Below, in pieces: positions 36,061 to 44,001 of a stretch of DNA of 56,248 nucleotides. The notes beneath the pieces are model-generated. The model was not told where the DNA came from, searched no databases, and saw nothing but the letters and a program-made list of their open reading frames with translations. A program made the translations under genes and the position numbers. The stretch is from an uncultured Oscillospiraceae bacterium. Its GTDB lineage: Bacteria; Bacillota; Clostridia; Oscillospirales; Ruminococcaceae. Numbering within the stretch: position 1 is the stretch's first letter; every line of letters starts with the position of its first letter. The stretch is taken from contig CAJTMU010000010.1 in NCBI GenBank assembly GCA_910577365.1, positions 1 to 56,248 of the forward strand. The letters are read 5' to 3'.

Positions 36061-37030
36061 GGTCTACGGAACGTATTTTCGTATCGCTGCGGCGGTGCTT
36101 TCTAAAGACAGGATTACAGAATCGGAAATATACGATATTATAAACAAAGAAGGCTTCAGGGACTCCGCACTGTTCCTGCCGCAGAAGCTTATTCCCCGCA
36201 CCGACGGAACGGATTGGGGTCTGCTTCGCAAAAATCACGATGGAAGCCTCAGTCCGGTTCTAAAAAATCCTCCAACCGCCGTTTTTACGGGACTTCAGAA
36301 AATGTGGCTGAAATCCCTGCTTGCTGACGATAAAATAAATCTTTTTCTGGGCAAACAGGAAAAAGAACTTCTTGCCGAAAGGCTTAAAGGTGTTCCCGAA
36401 TTGTATAAAAACGAATTTTTCAGGTTTACAGATATTTTTACCGACGGCGACAATTTCGGCTCGGAACGGTATCATCAAAGCTTTTCGGCAATTCTTAACG
36501 CAATAAAGCGCCGTGAGCTGCTGGAAATACAATTTACATCAGGGCATGGGAAGCGTATTCGGGCAAAGTATCTACCGATAAAAATCGAATACTCGCAAAA
36601 AAACGACAAGCTGAGAGCATACTGTTACAGCTTCAAAAAAGGGCGGGTCTGCGGCTGCGGAACAATAAACATCGGCAGGATAGAGGAAATCCGCGAAACG
36701 GGAATTATTATATGCAGCGGGCTTTCCGATAAGCAATTTCTCGCCCGTATGAAATGCGCTCTGCCCGTTACGGTACATGTCACGGCGGAGCGCAACGCCG
36801 CTGAGCGTTTCACAGCAGAATTTGCCTCCTATGAAAAACATACCGAGCGCGACCCCGAAGACGGAAGTCTGCTAATAAAAATTTTTTATAATCCGCAGGA
36901 CGAAACCGAACTGCTGATAAGGCTTCTAAGCTTTGGTCCAGTATTGGAAATACTTTCTCCTAAAGAGTTCAGGGAGCAGGCAGCAAAGCGTATAAGGGCA
37001 CAGGCCGAGCTGATAAAGAATGTAAAATAA
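36044..37030 (+). CDS. WYL domain-containing protein (second of a pair)
   Basis: The ATG at 36044 lies inside the end of the first WYL gene (17-base overlap). A start at 36005 is open but has no ribosome site. The 328-residue protein has an N-terminal helical region, a WYL core at about 150-230 (LNAIKRRELLEIQFTSGHGK, KYLPIKIEYSQKNDKLRAYC, INIGRIEEIRETG) and a WCX C-terminal domain. Tandem WYL genes recall the PafB/PafC heterodimer, although sequence similarity to it is not implied. A long hairpin follows. Confidence 0.83.
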   Translation: MTIFSEVYGTYFRIAAAVLSKDRITESEIYDIINKEGFRDSALFLPQKLIPRTDGTDWGLLRKNHDGSLSPVLKNPPTAVFTGLQKMWLKSLLADDKINLFLGKQEKELLAERLKGVPELYKNEFFRFTDIFTDGDNFGSERYHQSFSAILNAIKRRELLEIQFTSGHGKRIRAKYLPIKIEYSQKNDKLRAYCYSFKKGRVCGCGTINIGRIEEIRETGIIICSGLSDKQFLARMKCALPVTVHVTAERNAAERFTAEFASYEKHTERDPEDGSLLIKIFYNPQDETELLIRLLSFGPVLEILSPKEFREQAAKRIRAQAELIKNVK

Positions 37031-37091
37031 TTTTTTTATCGGATATTAAAGCGTTTATAATAAAGTCCGTGTGCGGCATAACGCACGCAGG

Positions 37092-37160
37092 GATTTCCCG
37101 CACTGCCATGCTGTCAACATTGAGCAAAAAAAGTTGGCAGCCAGGCAGTGCGGGAAATTC
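37092..37160 (+). repeat. compact fold-back repeat, probable terminator of the WYL pair
   Basis: ATTTCCCGCACTGCC pairs perfectly with GGCAGTGCGGGAAAT. The inner stem CTGTCAAC / GTTGGCAG extends it around an A-rich loop, and TCTTTTT follows. Its ends (GATTTCCCGCA / TGCGGGAAATTC) match the dispersed family with one change, so it may be a minimal member used as a terminator. Confidence 0.65.
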
Positions 37161-37307
37161 TTTTTAAAATTTGCTCCGGATAAATAATGTATGTGTTAAA
37201 TGAAGCAAAGCCCTTCTCCATCTCAACAAGCTTATATATTTCCAAAAATTTCTTAAATATTTTCGGTCAAATATAAAAAATCTGTTTCTTTTTTTAAAAA
37301 AGTATGT

Positions 37308-37313
37308 TATAAT
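37308..37313 (+). promoter_or_regulatory. extended -10 promoter of the parvulin-like gene
   Basis: TGTTATAAT provides a perfect -10 with the TG extension, about 50 bases before the start. The -35 region (TTTCTT) is poor. Confidence 0.55.
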
Positions 37314-37363
37314 GAATGTGTATACTTATCGTCACATAAATGGCGAACAGAAAGGAAACCCAG

Positions 37364-38629
37364 ATGAATATCAAAAAAGCAGCTTGTGCGGCGGCAGCCG
37401 TACTGACCGCCCTTGTGATTGGCGGCTGTTCCGTTAAAGTTGGAACAAACACAGAAATAAAGGACGACAAGGTGGTAGCCGAATCCACCGCGGAAAACAC
37501 AGAAAAAATCGAAATAACATATCTTGATTTCAAAAAAGAGTATCTCTACTATCTTAAAGGACAGGGTATAACCGACGACAGCGAGGAAAGCGTTGCGGCG
37601 CGCTGCAAAACACAGCGTGAAACCATAATAAACTATCTTATCAACGAAAAAGTCATTCTTGAAAAGGCTAAAGAGCTTGGATTGGACAAGCTCAGCACGG
37701 AGGAGATGGACGCCGTTGAGGAGGAGTATGACAGAATGGTTTTAAGGCAGATCGCCTATTTCGCTGGTCTGACCGACGTTGACCCCGAGGTCACTCCGCT
37801 TACCGACGAACAGACCGAAACCGGCAACAAGGGCTTTGACGACTATCTGGCGTCATGCGGTCTGACGCGGGACGACCTGCTTGTGTGGCAGGTAAGTGCG
37901 GCGGTAACCAATAAGCTGCGTGAGGACACAGTAAAGGATGTCAGCGTGGAGCGCAGCGAGGCGGAAGCCACCTTCAACGATTATGTGGACAGCATAAAAA
38001 ATCTGTACGAAAGCAATCAGGTCGAATATGAAAGCGGTGTTTACTCCGCATACTGGATACCTGAAGGTTCACGCAGGATAAAGCATATTCTTCTGGGATT
38101 TCAAGACACCTTTACTGACGAGCTGGGTCAGATGCGAGAAAACGGCGACAACGAGGGGGCGGACAAGCTTCGCGAGGAAAAATCCGCCGAGTTTGCCGAA
38201 ACGAAGGAAAAAATAATAAATATGCTGGATAACGGAGCAGATTTTGATGAGCTTATAGATGAATACAGTGCCGATAAGGAAGGCTCCTCTGCAAATCCCG
38301 ACGGCTATCTGCTTGTTCCTGACAGTCAGCTTTATATGGAAGAGTTCACTGAAATGGGGCAGTCTCTGGAAAACATCGGTGACTATGACACTGCGCTCAC
38401 CGACTACGGTCTGCATATAGTGCTGTACGCGGGCGACGCGGTTGTCACAAAGGAAAGCGCCGAGAGCTATGTGGATTACATTTTTGAGCTTCTGAACGAC
38501 GAAAAAAAGGACGTCTACTTTAACGACTCCCTTAAAGAGTGGAGAGATGCATATAAATTCAAAACAGACTACGACGCTCTAAAAATCGACGAGCCTGCCG
38601 AATCGGAGAAAAGTACCGAAGCATCCTGA
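37364..38629 (+). CDS. parvulin-like peptidyl-prolyl isomerase lipoprotein (SurA/PrsA-like)
   Basis: The start at 37364 has AAAGGA 8 bases upstream. The 421-residue protein has a lipoprotein signal ending VIGGCS (C22). A SurA-N-like helical region (about 70-120, TIINYLINEKVILEKAKELG) follows, then a parvulin core from about 236 (RRIKHILLGF, DFDELIDEYSADKEGS, and YGLHIVLYAGD near 355). The long insertion between IKHILLGF and the rest of the parvulin domain is helical and charged. It should act outside the membrane as a chaperone for secreted proteins. The catalytic quality of the isomerase site is not certain. Confidence 0.85.
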   Translation: MNIKKAACAAAAVLTALVIGGCSVKVGTNTEIKDDKVVAESTAENTEKIEITYLDFKKEYLYYLKGQGITDDSEESVAARCKTQRETIINYLINEKVILEKAKELGLDKLSTEEMDAVEEEYDRMVLRQIAYFAGLTDVDPEVTPLTDEQTETGNKGFDDYLASCGLTRDDLLVWQVSAAVTNKLREDTVKDVSVERSEAEATFNDYVDSIKNLYESNQVEYESGVYSAYWIPEGSRRIKHILLGFQDTFTDELGQMRENGDNEGADKLREEKSAEFAETKEKIINMLDNGADFDELIDEYSADKEGSSANPDGYLLVPDSQLYMEEFTEMGQSLENIGDYDTALTDYGLHIVLYAGDAVVTKESAESYVDYIFELLNDEKKDVYFNDSLKEWRDAYKFKTDYDALKIDEPAESEKSTEAS

Positions 38630-38650
38630 TTTACATTGAAAGGGAATTAT

Positions 38651-39946
38651 ATGAGCACACCGATTTGTGATTTCTTGGAAAGTTATTCCTTTCAGCGCAA
38701 ACTAAGACTGCATATGCCGGGACATAAGGGAGAAAATCCAAATGACATTACCGAAATTTTCGGAGCGGACAGCTTATACGACTCCGACGACTCACGGGGG
38801 ATCATCGCCCAGAGCGAAAGCATGGCGGCAAGAATATTCGGCGCAAAAAAAACTTGTTACTCTTGCAGCGGCAGCACGCTTGCCATACAAACAGCTCTGG
38901 CACTTCTGAAAGCTCGCGGCTGCAAGACTGTTGCCGCTTCGCGCTATTCCCACAGGTCGCTTGTTTCGGCGGCGGCATTGCTGCAAATGAATATAAAGTG
39001 GCTGTACCCGAAAGAGTATCTTTCTGCGGATGTCACCTATGACAAAGAAGCCCTGCGCGGAGCGGACGCTCTTTTTGTGACAAATATTGATTATTATGGC
39101 GGAACATGGAAGCATTTCAGGCCCGGCATACCGCTGGTGGTGGACAACGCACACGGAGCATACCTGCGCTTTGTTGACAAAAAAAAATACGGCACGGAAT
39201 ATCTCCACCCGCTTGAGCTGGGTTTTCCGCTTATGAGCGCGGAATCCGCCCATAAAACGCTCCCTGTGCTGACAGGCGGAGCGTATCTGCACTTCGCGGC
39301 GGGAGAGGATTCTTCGCGCGCCAAGGAAATGATGGCGATGTTCGGCTCGTCAAGCCCTTCATATCTTGTTCTGGAGAGCCTTGACCGCTTCAACGAAGTT
39401 ATGGCAGGAGATTCTGACACAATAACCCGCGCCTGCGACGCTGTAATGGAGCTCAAAGAGAGGTTGGAAACTGCGGGCATTCCTTTGGTAAAGAGCGATT
39501 ACCTCAGAATAGTGATAGACGCCCGAGCCTGCGGAATGAGCGGCTATGAGTTTGCGGCAAATCTGAGGTCAAGCGGGGTTGAGTGCGAGATGTCCGACGC
39601 CAACCGTGTGGTGCTGATGTTCTCATCCGCCAATAAAATAGAGGATTTTGAAAGAGCGGAAATAGCTATCCTTTTCGTGCGCAGAAAAAGCCCGATAGCT
39701 CCTGAAAAATATCCGGTAATAAAGCCTGCCGTACATATGCCGGTTCATGAGGCAATGTTCCTGCCTCAAAAGATTGTTCCCCTTAAAAAAGCAAGCGGAG
39801 AGGTGTGCGCGGGACTGAACGCGCCATGCCCCCCATGCGTGCCGCTTGTCATGCCTGGCGAAATAATAGACCACAATGTGATGGCAGCGCTGAAACAATA
39901 CGGCGTAAAAAGAGTTGCCATTCTGGACAGAACTAAAACGGTTTAG
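38651..39946 (+). CDS. Orn/Lys/Arg decarboxylase-like PLP-dependent enzyme
   Basis: The start at 38651 has AAAGGGA about 5 bases upstream. The 431-residue protein shows the family opening RLHMPGHKG (19-27). PLP-site text includes CSGSTLAIQ and VVDNAHGAYL. K202 in SAHKTL is the Schiff-base Lys, and PGEIIDHN near the C-terminus is the small-domain motif. This short form lacks the N-terminal receiver-like wing of the inducible enterobacterial enzymes, as in the arginine/lysine decarboxylases of Gram-positives. The substrate cannot be assigned. It starts 21 bases after the parvulin-like gene, suggesting an operon. Confidence 0.9.
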   Translation: MSTPICDFLESYSFQRKLRLHMPGHKGENPNDITEIFGADSLYDSDDSRGIIAQSESMAARIFGAKKTCYSCSGSTLAIQTALALLKARGCKTVAASRYSHRSLVSAAALLQMNIKWLYPKEYLSADVTYDKEALRGADALFVTNIDYYGGTWKHFRPGIPLVVDNAHGAYLRFVDKKKYGTEYLHPLELGFPLMSAESAHKTLPVLTGGAYLHFAAGEDSSRAKEMMAMFGSSSPSYLVLESLDRFNEVMAGDSDTITRACDAVMELKERLETAGIPLVKSDYLRIVIDARACGMSGYEFAANLRSSGVECEMSDANRVVLMFSSANKIEDFERAEIAILFVRRKSPIAPEKYPVIKPAVHMPVHEAMFLPQKIVPLKKASGEVCAGLNAPCPPCVPLVMPGEIIDHNVMAALKQYGVKRVAILDRTKTV

Positions 39947-39953
39947 GTGAACT

Positions 39954-40330
39954 ATGGCGGTACGAAAGAAAAAGCGCAGAACGATTCTATGCGGCAGGGA
40001 TAAATATGTGTGGTACTCTCTTGGGGGCGGCTATGATTAATAGGATCACAATATGGGCAATAATTGTGAAACGTCGTTCCTGCACATTATCTTTGAGGAC
40101 AAAAAACGTATCCTTACCATACTGCTGAACGCTCCTAAACCGTATGCGGTAAGCAAGGGTACGGTTTTTCAAGGCAAACTCATAAGCGGCTGCTGGAAGC
40201 GGTATTTGCTGCCCTTTGAGATGCCCAAAAGCATTACTCCGCGGTTTGTTTCAAGAAATCATTGACTGGGCTGCCGATTCAAACAGCAGCACGGCAAAAA
40301 TTGAGTATGACGGGCGCGATATAGGGTTTT
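39954..40330 (+). pseudogene. decayed small protein gene
   Basis: An ATG at 39954 opens MAVRKKKRRTILCGRDKYVW, then the frame hits TAA (40038) and TAG (40041). The same frame continues with sensible text (LHIIFEDKKRILTILL, then SGCWKRYLLPFEMPKSITPR) and ends at 40263-40265. From about 40245 the plausible sequence shifts by one base (QEIIDWAADSNSSTAKIEYD, GRDIGF) to TAG at 40330. This reads as one ~125-residue basic-N-terminus protein of a Clostridia hypothetical family, broken by stops and a frameshift. The ORF at 40053-40265 is its middle part. Confidence 0.6.
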
Positions 40331-41498
40331 AGCGATTTTCTCGCGGAATACCGCGCAGTCTGAAGCGGCGTTTGCCGTAAAGAGTTATTGTAAGGTCACA
40401 CAGCCCCGCACGGCGCTGAAAGGGATTCTGCGAGAGCGTTTTCAGCACCGCCATGCGTTTCGGTATATATGCCCCATATAAGCGATATCCTTTTCGGGCG
40501 GATATCATCAACAAACTCGCTCCGTCGGATACACCTGAAAACCGCCAATACAGCCCACATGCCAGAACAGCCCACAGGCTTGCCGCCAAACCGTACCACA
40601 AAACGGTTTTCAGCAGCTCCGCCGATGGTATTATCCCAAAATAAAGTGCAAGCTTTGTAAGGACAAGCGCTGCGGAAAAGCCACCCGCCCAGCCAAGCGA
40701 AACAGCACAGTGACCAAACAGCGCTCTCAGCGGCGGTTTTGTTTCGGCGGAATATTTTATATCCGAACCGCAAAGCGACCGAAGAACGCGGCGGGCGGCA
40801 TCTTGCCCAACGGGCGGAAATATCATCGTACCGCGGGCATACAGAGGAGCCTTGCGCACGGCAATGGCGGAAACCGTTTGGCAGGAAATCACCGCATCAA
40901 GGTTATTCAGTACAACCACCTGCTCATACAATATGATAAGCCCGCGCCTTACAGTTATAAATCCCTCATGCGAACTGACGCGGAAATCTGCCATGCTCAT
41001 CAGCTTGGTAACGAACGCGAAGCCCCACGCTGTGAGCAGAAACACCGCGGCAAGCGCAGCAGCGCGCGGAATAGCAATGTGCAGCTGCTCCATGGTGTTT
41101 GAAAGCCCTGCGGCGGTATCGGAAATAGCGGCTATAATCCGTTCAATATATCCGCTGCCAAAAATTTTTCCAATACGATATAACGTAAAGGAAAACAGAA
41201 CAACTCCGCTCAGTGCGCGGGTATCGACAAACGCTCCGAAGAATACCAGAGAGCGTTTTGGGCGTACAATATGCCCCCTGTTTTTGGGAAGAAAAGGCAG
41301 GTCTTCATCCTTTTTTAAATAAAAGCTGATTTTCCCCGAAAGGGTTTCAACGGTTATTTTTTTCGCGTAAAGCAGTCGCAGCAGCGGTCCGCGGCGAATC
41401 TCCGTCCGCGTTATCGCTTTTAACGGTACTACTGCACGGCGACGCAGCACAAGCCCTTTTTCGAGAACAATGCGGTCAGGCTCGAAGCACAGCTTCAC
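40329..41498 (-). CDS. PH-domain (YdbT-like) membrane protein
   Basis: The GTG at 41498 has AGGAG 7 bases upstream and gives 389 residues; an ATG at 41537 lacks a ribosome site. The very long open frame upstream overlaps glmU antisense and is rejected. Bacterial PH segments are visible: RIVLEKGLVLRRRAVVPLKAITRTEIR at the N-terminus, and FRVSSHEGFITVRRGLIILYEQVVVL in the middle. Hydrophobic helices lie near 95-110, 160-180 and 270-315. YdbT-like proteins carry two or three such domains at the membrane; their role is not established. It is divergent from glmU. Confidence 0.75.
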   Translation of the reverse strand: MKLCFEPDRIVLEKGLVLRRRAVVPLKAITRTEIRRGPLLRLLYAKKITVETLSGKISFYLKKDEDLPFLPKNRGHIVRPKRSLVFFGAFVDTRALSGVVLFSFTLYRIGKIFGSGYIERIIAAISDTAAGLSNTMEQLHIAIPRAAALAAVFLLTAWGFAFVTKLMSMADFRVSSHEGFITVRRGLIILYEQVVVLNNLDAVISCQTVSAIAVRKAPLYARGTMIFPPVGQDAARRVLRSLCGSDIKYSAETKPPLRALFGHCAVSLGWAGGFSAALVLTKLALYFGIIPSAELLKTVLWYGLAASLWAVLACGLYWRFSGVSDGASLLMISARKGYRLYGAYIPKRMAVLKTLSQNPFQRRAGLCDLTITLYGKRRFRLRGIPRENR

Positions 41499-41609
41499 AA
41501 AAAGTCTCCTAAGGAGATAATATAGAATTATTTTCATGGAGTTATATTCATAAGCCGTGCGCTGTCCCGCGTTTTTCGGCTTAAATAAAGGTATGAGAGG
41601 TATTTCACA

Positions 41610-42974
41610 ATGACAACCGGTTGTATTATTCTGGCGGGCGGCGCGGGAAAGCGCATGAAATCCGAAAAGCCCAAAGTTCTGTGCGAGGTACTGAAAAAGC
41701 CCATGCTCGGCTGGGTAATGGACGCGGCGAAGAGCTTCGGGTTTGATACCATCGCCGTGGTAACGGGCTATAAAAATGAACTTACCGAGGAGTATGTCAA
41801 GTCCCGCGGGGATTTTGCCACCTACCTGCAAACGGAGCAGAAAGGCACGGGTGACGCGGTAAAGCGTGCCGCAGAAGTAGTGAAGCGCATGGACTGCGTA
41901 TGCGTACTTTGCGGCGACGCTCCGTTTATTGACAGCGATACCCTGCGCGGCTCGTTCGAGCTTCACCAAAAAACGAAAGCGTCGGTGACGGTCATTTCCG
42001 CGGAAGTGGAAAACCCGATCGGCTACGGCAGAATAATCCGCGAAAATGGGAGATTTACAGCAATTCGCGAACAAAAGGATTGTTCCCCCGATGAGGCTGA
42101 AATATGCGAGGTGAACAGCGGGGCATACTGGTTTGATTCCAAAGAGCTGCTTGAAGTGCTGCCGAAGCTGTCTACCCAGAACGCGGCGGGAGAATATTAT
42201 CTTACCGACTGTATAGAATTGATCGGAAATGCCTGCGCGTATAAAAGTGTCAACCCAGATATCGTACTTGGAGCGAATACCCGCCGCGGACTTTTCGAGC
42301 TTAACGAAAAAGCGCGTCAAAAAGTATTGTACGGTCTTATGGAACAGGGAGTTGAATTTCTCACCCTCGACGGTATCATAATATCTCCAGACGTAAAAAT
42401 CGGCTGCGACACTGCGATACTGCCAAACACCGTTATTCTTGGAAATACGGTTATCGGAACCAACTGTAAAATCGGGGCTAATTCCCATATAGAAAACTGT
42501 ACCGTGGGTAATAATGTAAAGCTTAACAACGTACAGGCATATTCCTCGACGATAGAAGACAACGTTTCCGTGGGTCCATTCGCGCAGCTCCGCCCTGGGA
42601 CAATAATCCGCCGCGGAGTAAAAATCGGGGATTTTGTCGAGATAAAGAACAGCACTATCGGCGAAAATACCTCTGCAAGCCATCTCACCTATATAGGGGA
42701 CAGTGACGTGGGGCGCGGCGTGAATTTCGGCTGCGGCTGCGTTACAGCCAACTATGACGGGATAGACCATCTCCGCACGGAGATAGGCGACCATGCTTTC
42801 ATCGGCTGCAACACAAACCTCATTGCGCCTGTTAAGGTCGGCGAAAACGCGACAACCGCCGCAGGGTCTACGATAACCAAGCCCGTTCCCCCCAACTCGC
42901 TTGTGGTGGAGCGCGGCACTGAGCGTATTATAGAAAACTGGGAAAAGAATTTCAAGCGCAAGAGAAAAATCTAA
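41610..42974 (+). CDS. glmU: bifunctional UDP-GlcNAc pyrophosphorylase / GlcN-1-P acetyltransferase
   Basis: The 454-residue length is normal for GlmU. The N-terminal nucleotidyltransferase has LAGGAGKRMKSEKPKVL and QKGTGDAVKRA. The C-terminal half is a left-handed beta-helix of hexapeptide repeats (VILGNTVIGTNCKIG and on). The acetyltransferase site is seen as RPGTIIRRGVKIGDFVEIKN, then SHLTYIGDSDVGRGVNFGCG. It makes UDP-N-acetylglucosamine for peptidoglycan in the cytosol. GAGAGG is upstream of the ATG. The usual neighbour prs is not present; pncA follows 13 bases later. Confidence 0.97.
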   Translation: MTTGCIILAGGAGKRMKSEKPKVLCEVLKKPMLGWVMDAAKSFGFDTIAVVTGYKNELTEEYVKSRGDFATYLQTEQKGTGDAVKRAAEVVKRMDCVCVLCGDAPFIDSDTLRGSFELHQKTKASVTVISAEVENPIGYGRIIRENGRFTAIREQKDCSPDEAEICEVNSGAYWFDSKELLEVLPKLSTQNAAGEYYLTDCIELIGNACAYKSVNPDIVLGANTRRGLFELNEKARQKVLYGLMEQGVEFLTLDGIIISPDVKIGCDTAILPNTVILGNTVIGTNCKIGANSHIENCTVGNNVKLNNVQAYSSTIEDNVSVGPFAQLRPGTIIRRGVKIGDFVEIKNSTIGENTSASHLTYIGDSDVGRGVNFGCGCVTANYDGIDHLRTEIGDHAFIGCNTNLIAPVKVGENATTAAGSTITKPVPPNSLVVERGTERIIENWEKNFKRKRKI

Positions 42975-42987
42975 ACGGGGGTATAGC

Positions 42988-43509
42988 ATGAAAGCTCTTG
43001 TTGTGGTGGACTATCAGGCGGATTTTGTGAATGGAGCACTCGGCTTCGCGGGCGCAGAGCTGCTTGAGCCGATTATTTCAGATAAAATAGCGAAATGCCG
43101 CAGCGACGACGGGCAGGTGATTTTTACGCTGGACACTCACGGTGAAAATTATCTTGAAACCGCCGAGGGAAAAAAGCTTCCCGTTATGCACTGCGTTGAC
43201 GGAACGGCGGGGCATATGCTGTACGGCAGGATCGCGGAGTGTGTCGAGGAAAGCGATATTGTTATAAAAAAGTCTTCTTTCGGCTCGCTTGAGCTTGCCG
43301 ATCTGCTGAAAAAGTGCGGCTTTGATGAGGTGGAGCTTTGCGGGCTGGTAACAGATATCTGTGTGGCGTCAAACGCGATAATAGCCAAGGCGGCTCTTCC
43401 CGAAAGCAGGATAGTTGTGGATTCAAAGGCGTGCGCAAGCTTTGACAAGAAAGCGCACGAAAGCGCCCTTGCGGTTATGCGTAGCATACAGATAGATGTG
43501 TTGGACTGA
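42988..43509 (+). CDS. pncA: nicotinamidase (isochorismatase-like cysteine hydrolase)
   Basis: The 173-residue enzyme should deaminate nicotinamide to nicotinate. The catalytic triad is D8 (VVDYQADF), K95 (IKKSSFGS) and C125 (TDICVASNA). The metal ligands D49, H51 and H68 are in place. GGGGG precedes the ATG. pncB, the next enzyme of the pathway, lies downstream past two tandem repeat copies. Related cysteine hydrolases exist, but the pncB neighbour makes nicotinamidase the best call. Confidence 0.92.
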   Translation: MKALVVVDYQADFVNGALGFAGAELLEPIISDKIAKCRSDDGQVIFTLDTHGENYLETAEGKKLPVMHCVDGTAGHMLYGRIAECVEESDIVIKKSSFGSLELADLLKKCGFDEVELCGLVTDICVASNAIIAKAALPESRIVVDSKACASFDKKAHESALAVMRSIQIDVLD

Positions 43510-43593
43510 TAATACCCCGCGGTGGCTTAAATACACGCAATAATTATTCCGGAAGAAGCACCGAAAGCATAAGACAGCAAATCGCCCGCGCAT

Positions 43594-43702
43594 GAATTTT
43601 TCGCAATATGATTTAAAAGCGCAGCCTGTGAAGCGGACGGAGCTTTTAAATCGAGGATAGCGAAACCCGCCCCGCGGGTGGGTGAAGTGGTGCGGAAAAT
43701 TC
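43594..43702 (-). repeat. dispersed fold-back repeat, first of a tandem pair between pncA and pncB
   Basis: GAATTTTTCGCA (43594-43605) and TGCGGAAAATTC (43691-43702) bound 109 bp. The interior has GCTTTTAAATCGAGGATAGC and a CCCGCCCCGCGGGTGGG hairpin. The flank AGCAAATCGCCCGCGCAT precedes the left end. Confidence 0.85.
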
Positions 43703-43815
43703 TTTTAAATAATTAGCCTAAAATCAACAAAAATTAAAAGCATTACAGACGAGAGCCGCCCAAAAATTGGGGAGCAAAGTCTCCGAAAGCATGAGTCAGC
43801 AAATCGCCCACACAT

Positions 43816-43922
43816 GAATTTTCCGCAATCCGATTTGAAAGCGCAGTCCGCGAAGCGGACGGAGCTTTTAAATCGAGGATAGCGAAACCCGCCGCAGGCG
43901 GGTGAAGCGGTGCGGAAAATTC
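43816..43922 (-). repeat. dispersed fold-back repeat, best-preserved copy
   Basis: Perfect 12-bp terminal inverted repeats GAATTTTCCGCA (43816-43827) and TGCGGAAAATTC (43911-43922) bound 107 bp. Two inner palindromic hairpins are GTCCGCGAAGCGGAC (43846-43860) and CCCGCCGCAGGCGGG (43888-43902). The flank AAAGTCTCCGAAAGCATGAG lies outside the left end. A third partial flank copy (GGCTTCAAAAACATGAGTCA) follows at about 43935-43985. Confidence 0.9.
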
Positions 43923-44001
43923 TATTAAATAAAGGAGCAAAGGCTTCAAAAACATGAGTCAGCCGACCGCCCACGCAGAAAATTCAAAACAGGAGTAAAA
44001 T

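Noticed and set aside
41499..42989. N-terminal extension of the long minus-strand open frame that continues upstream of the PH-domain protein
   Set aside because: It lies wholly antisense to glmU, whose protein is certain. The PH-domain gene has its own GTG start with AGGAG at 41498.
43705..43974. Minus-strand ORFs of 70-90 codons over the pncA-pncB gap
   Set aside because: They are translations of the fold-back repeat; the same peptide-like text appears wherever the repeat occurs, in different frames, without ribosome sites.
43570..43985. Tandem repeats as a CRISPR array
   Set aside because: Only two full copies of about 107 bp with internal hairpins and similar sequence throughout; no short repeats with unique spacers and no cas genes.
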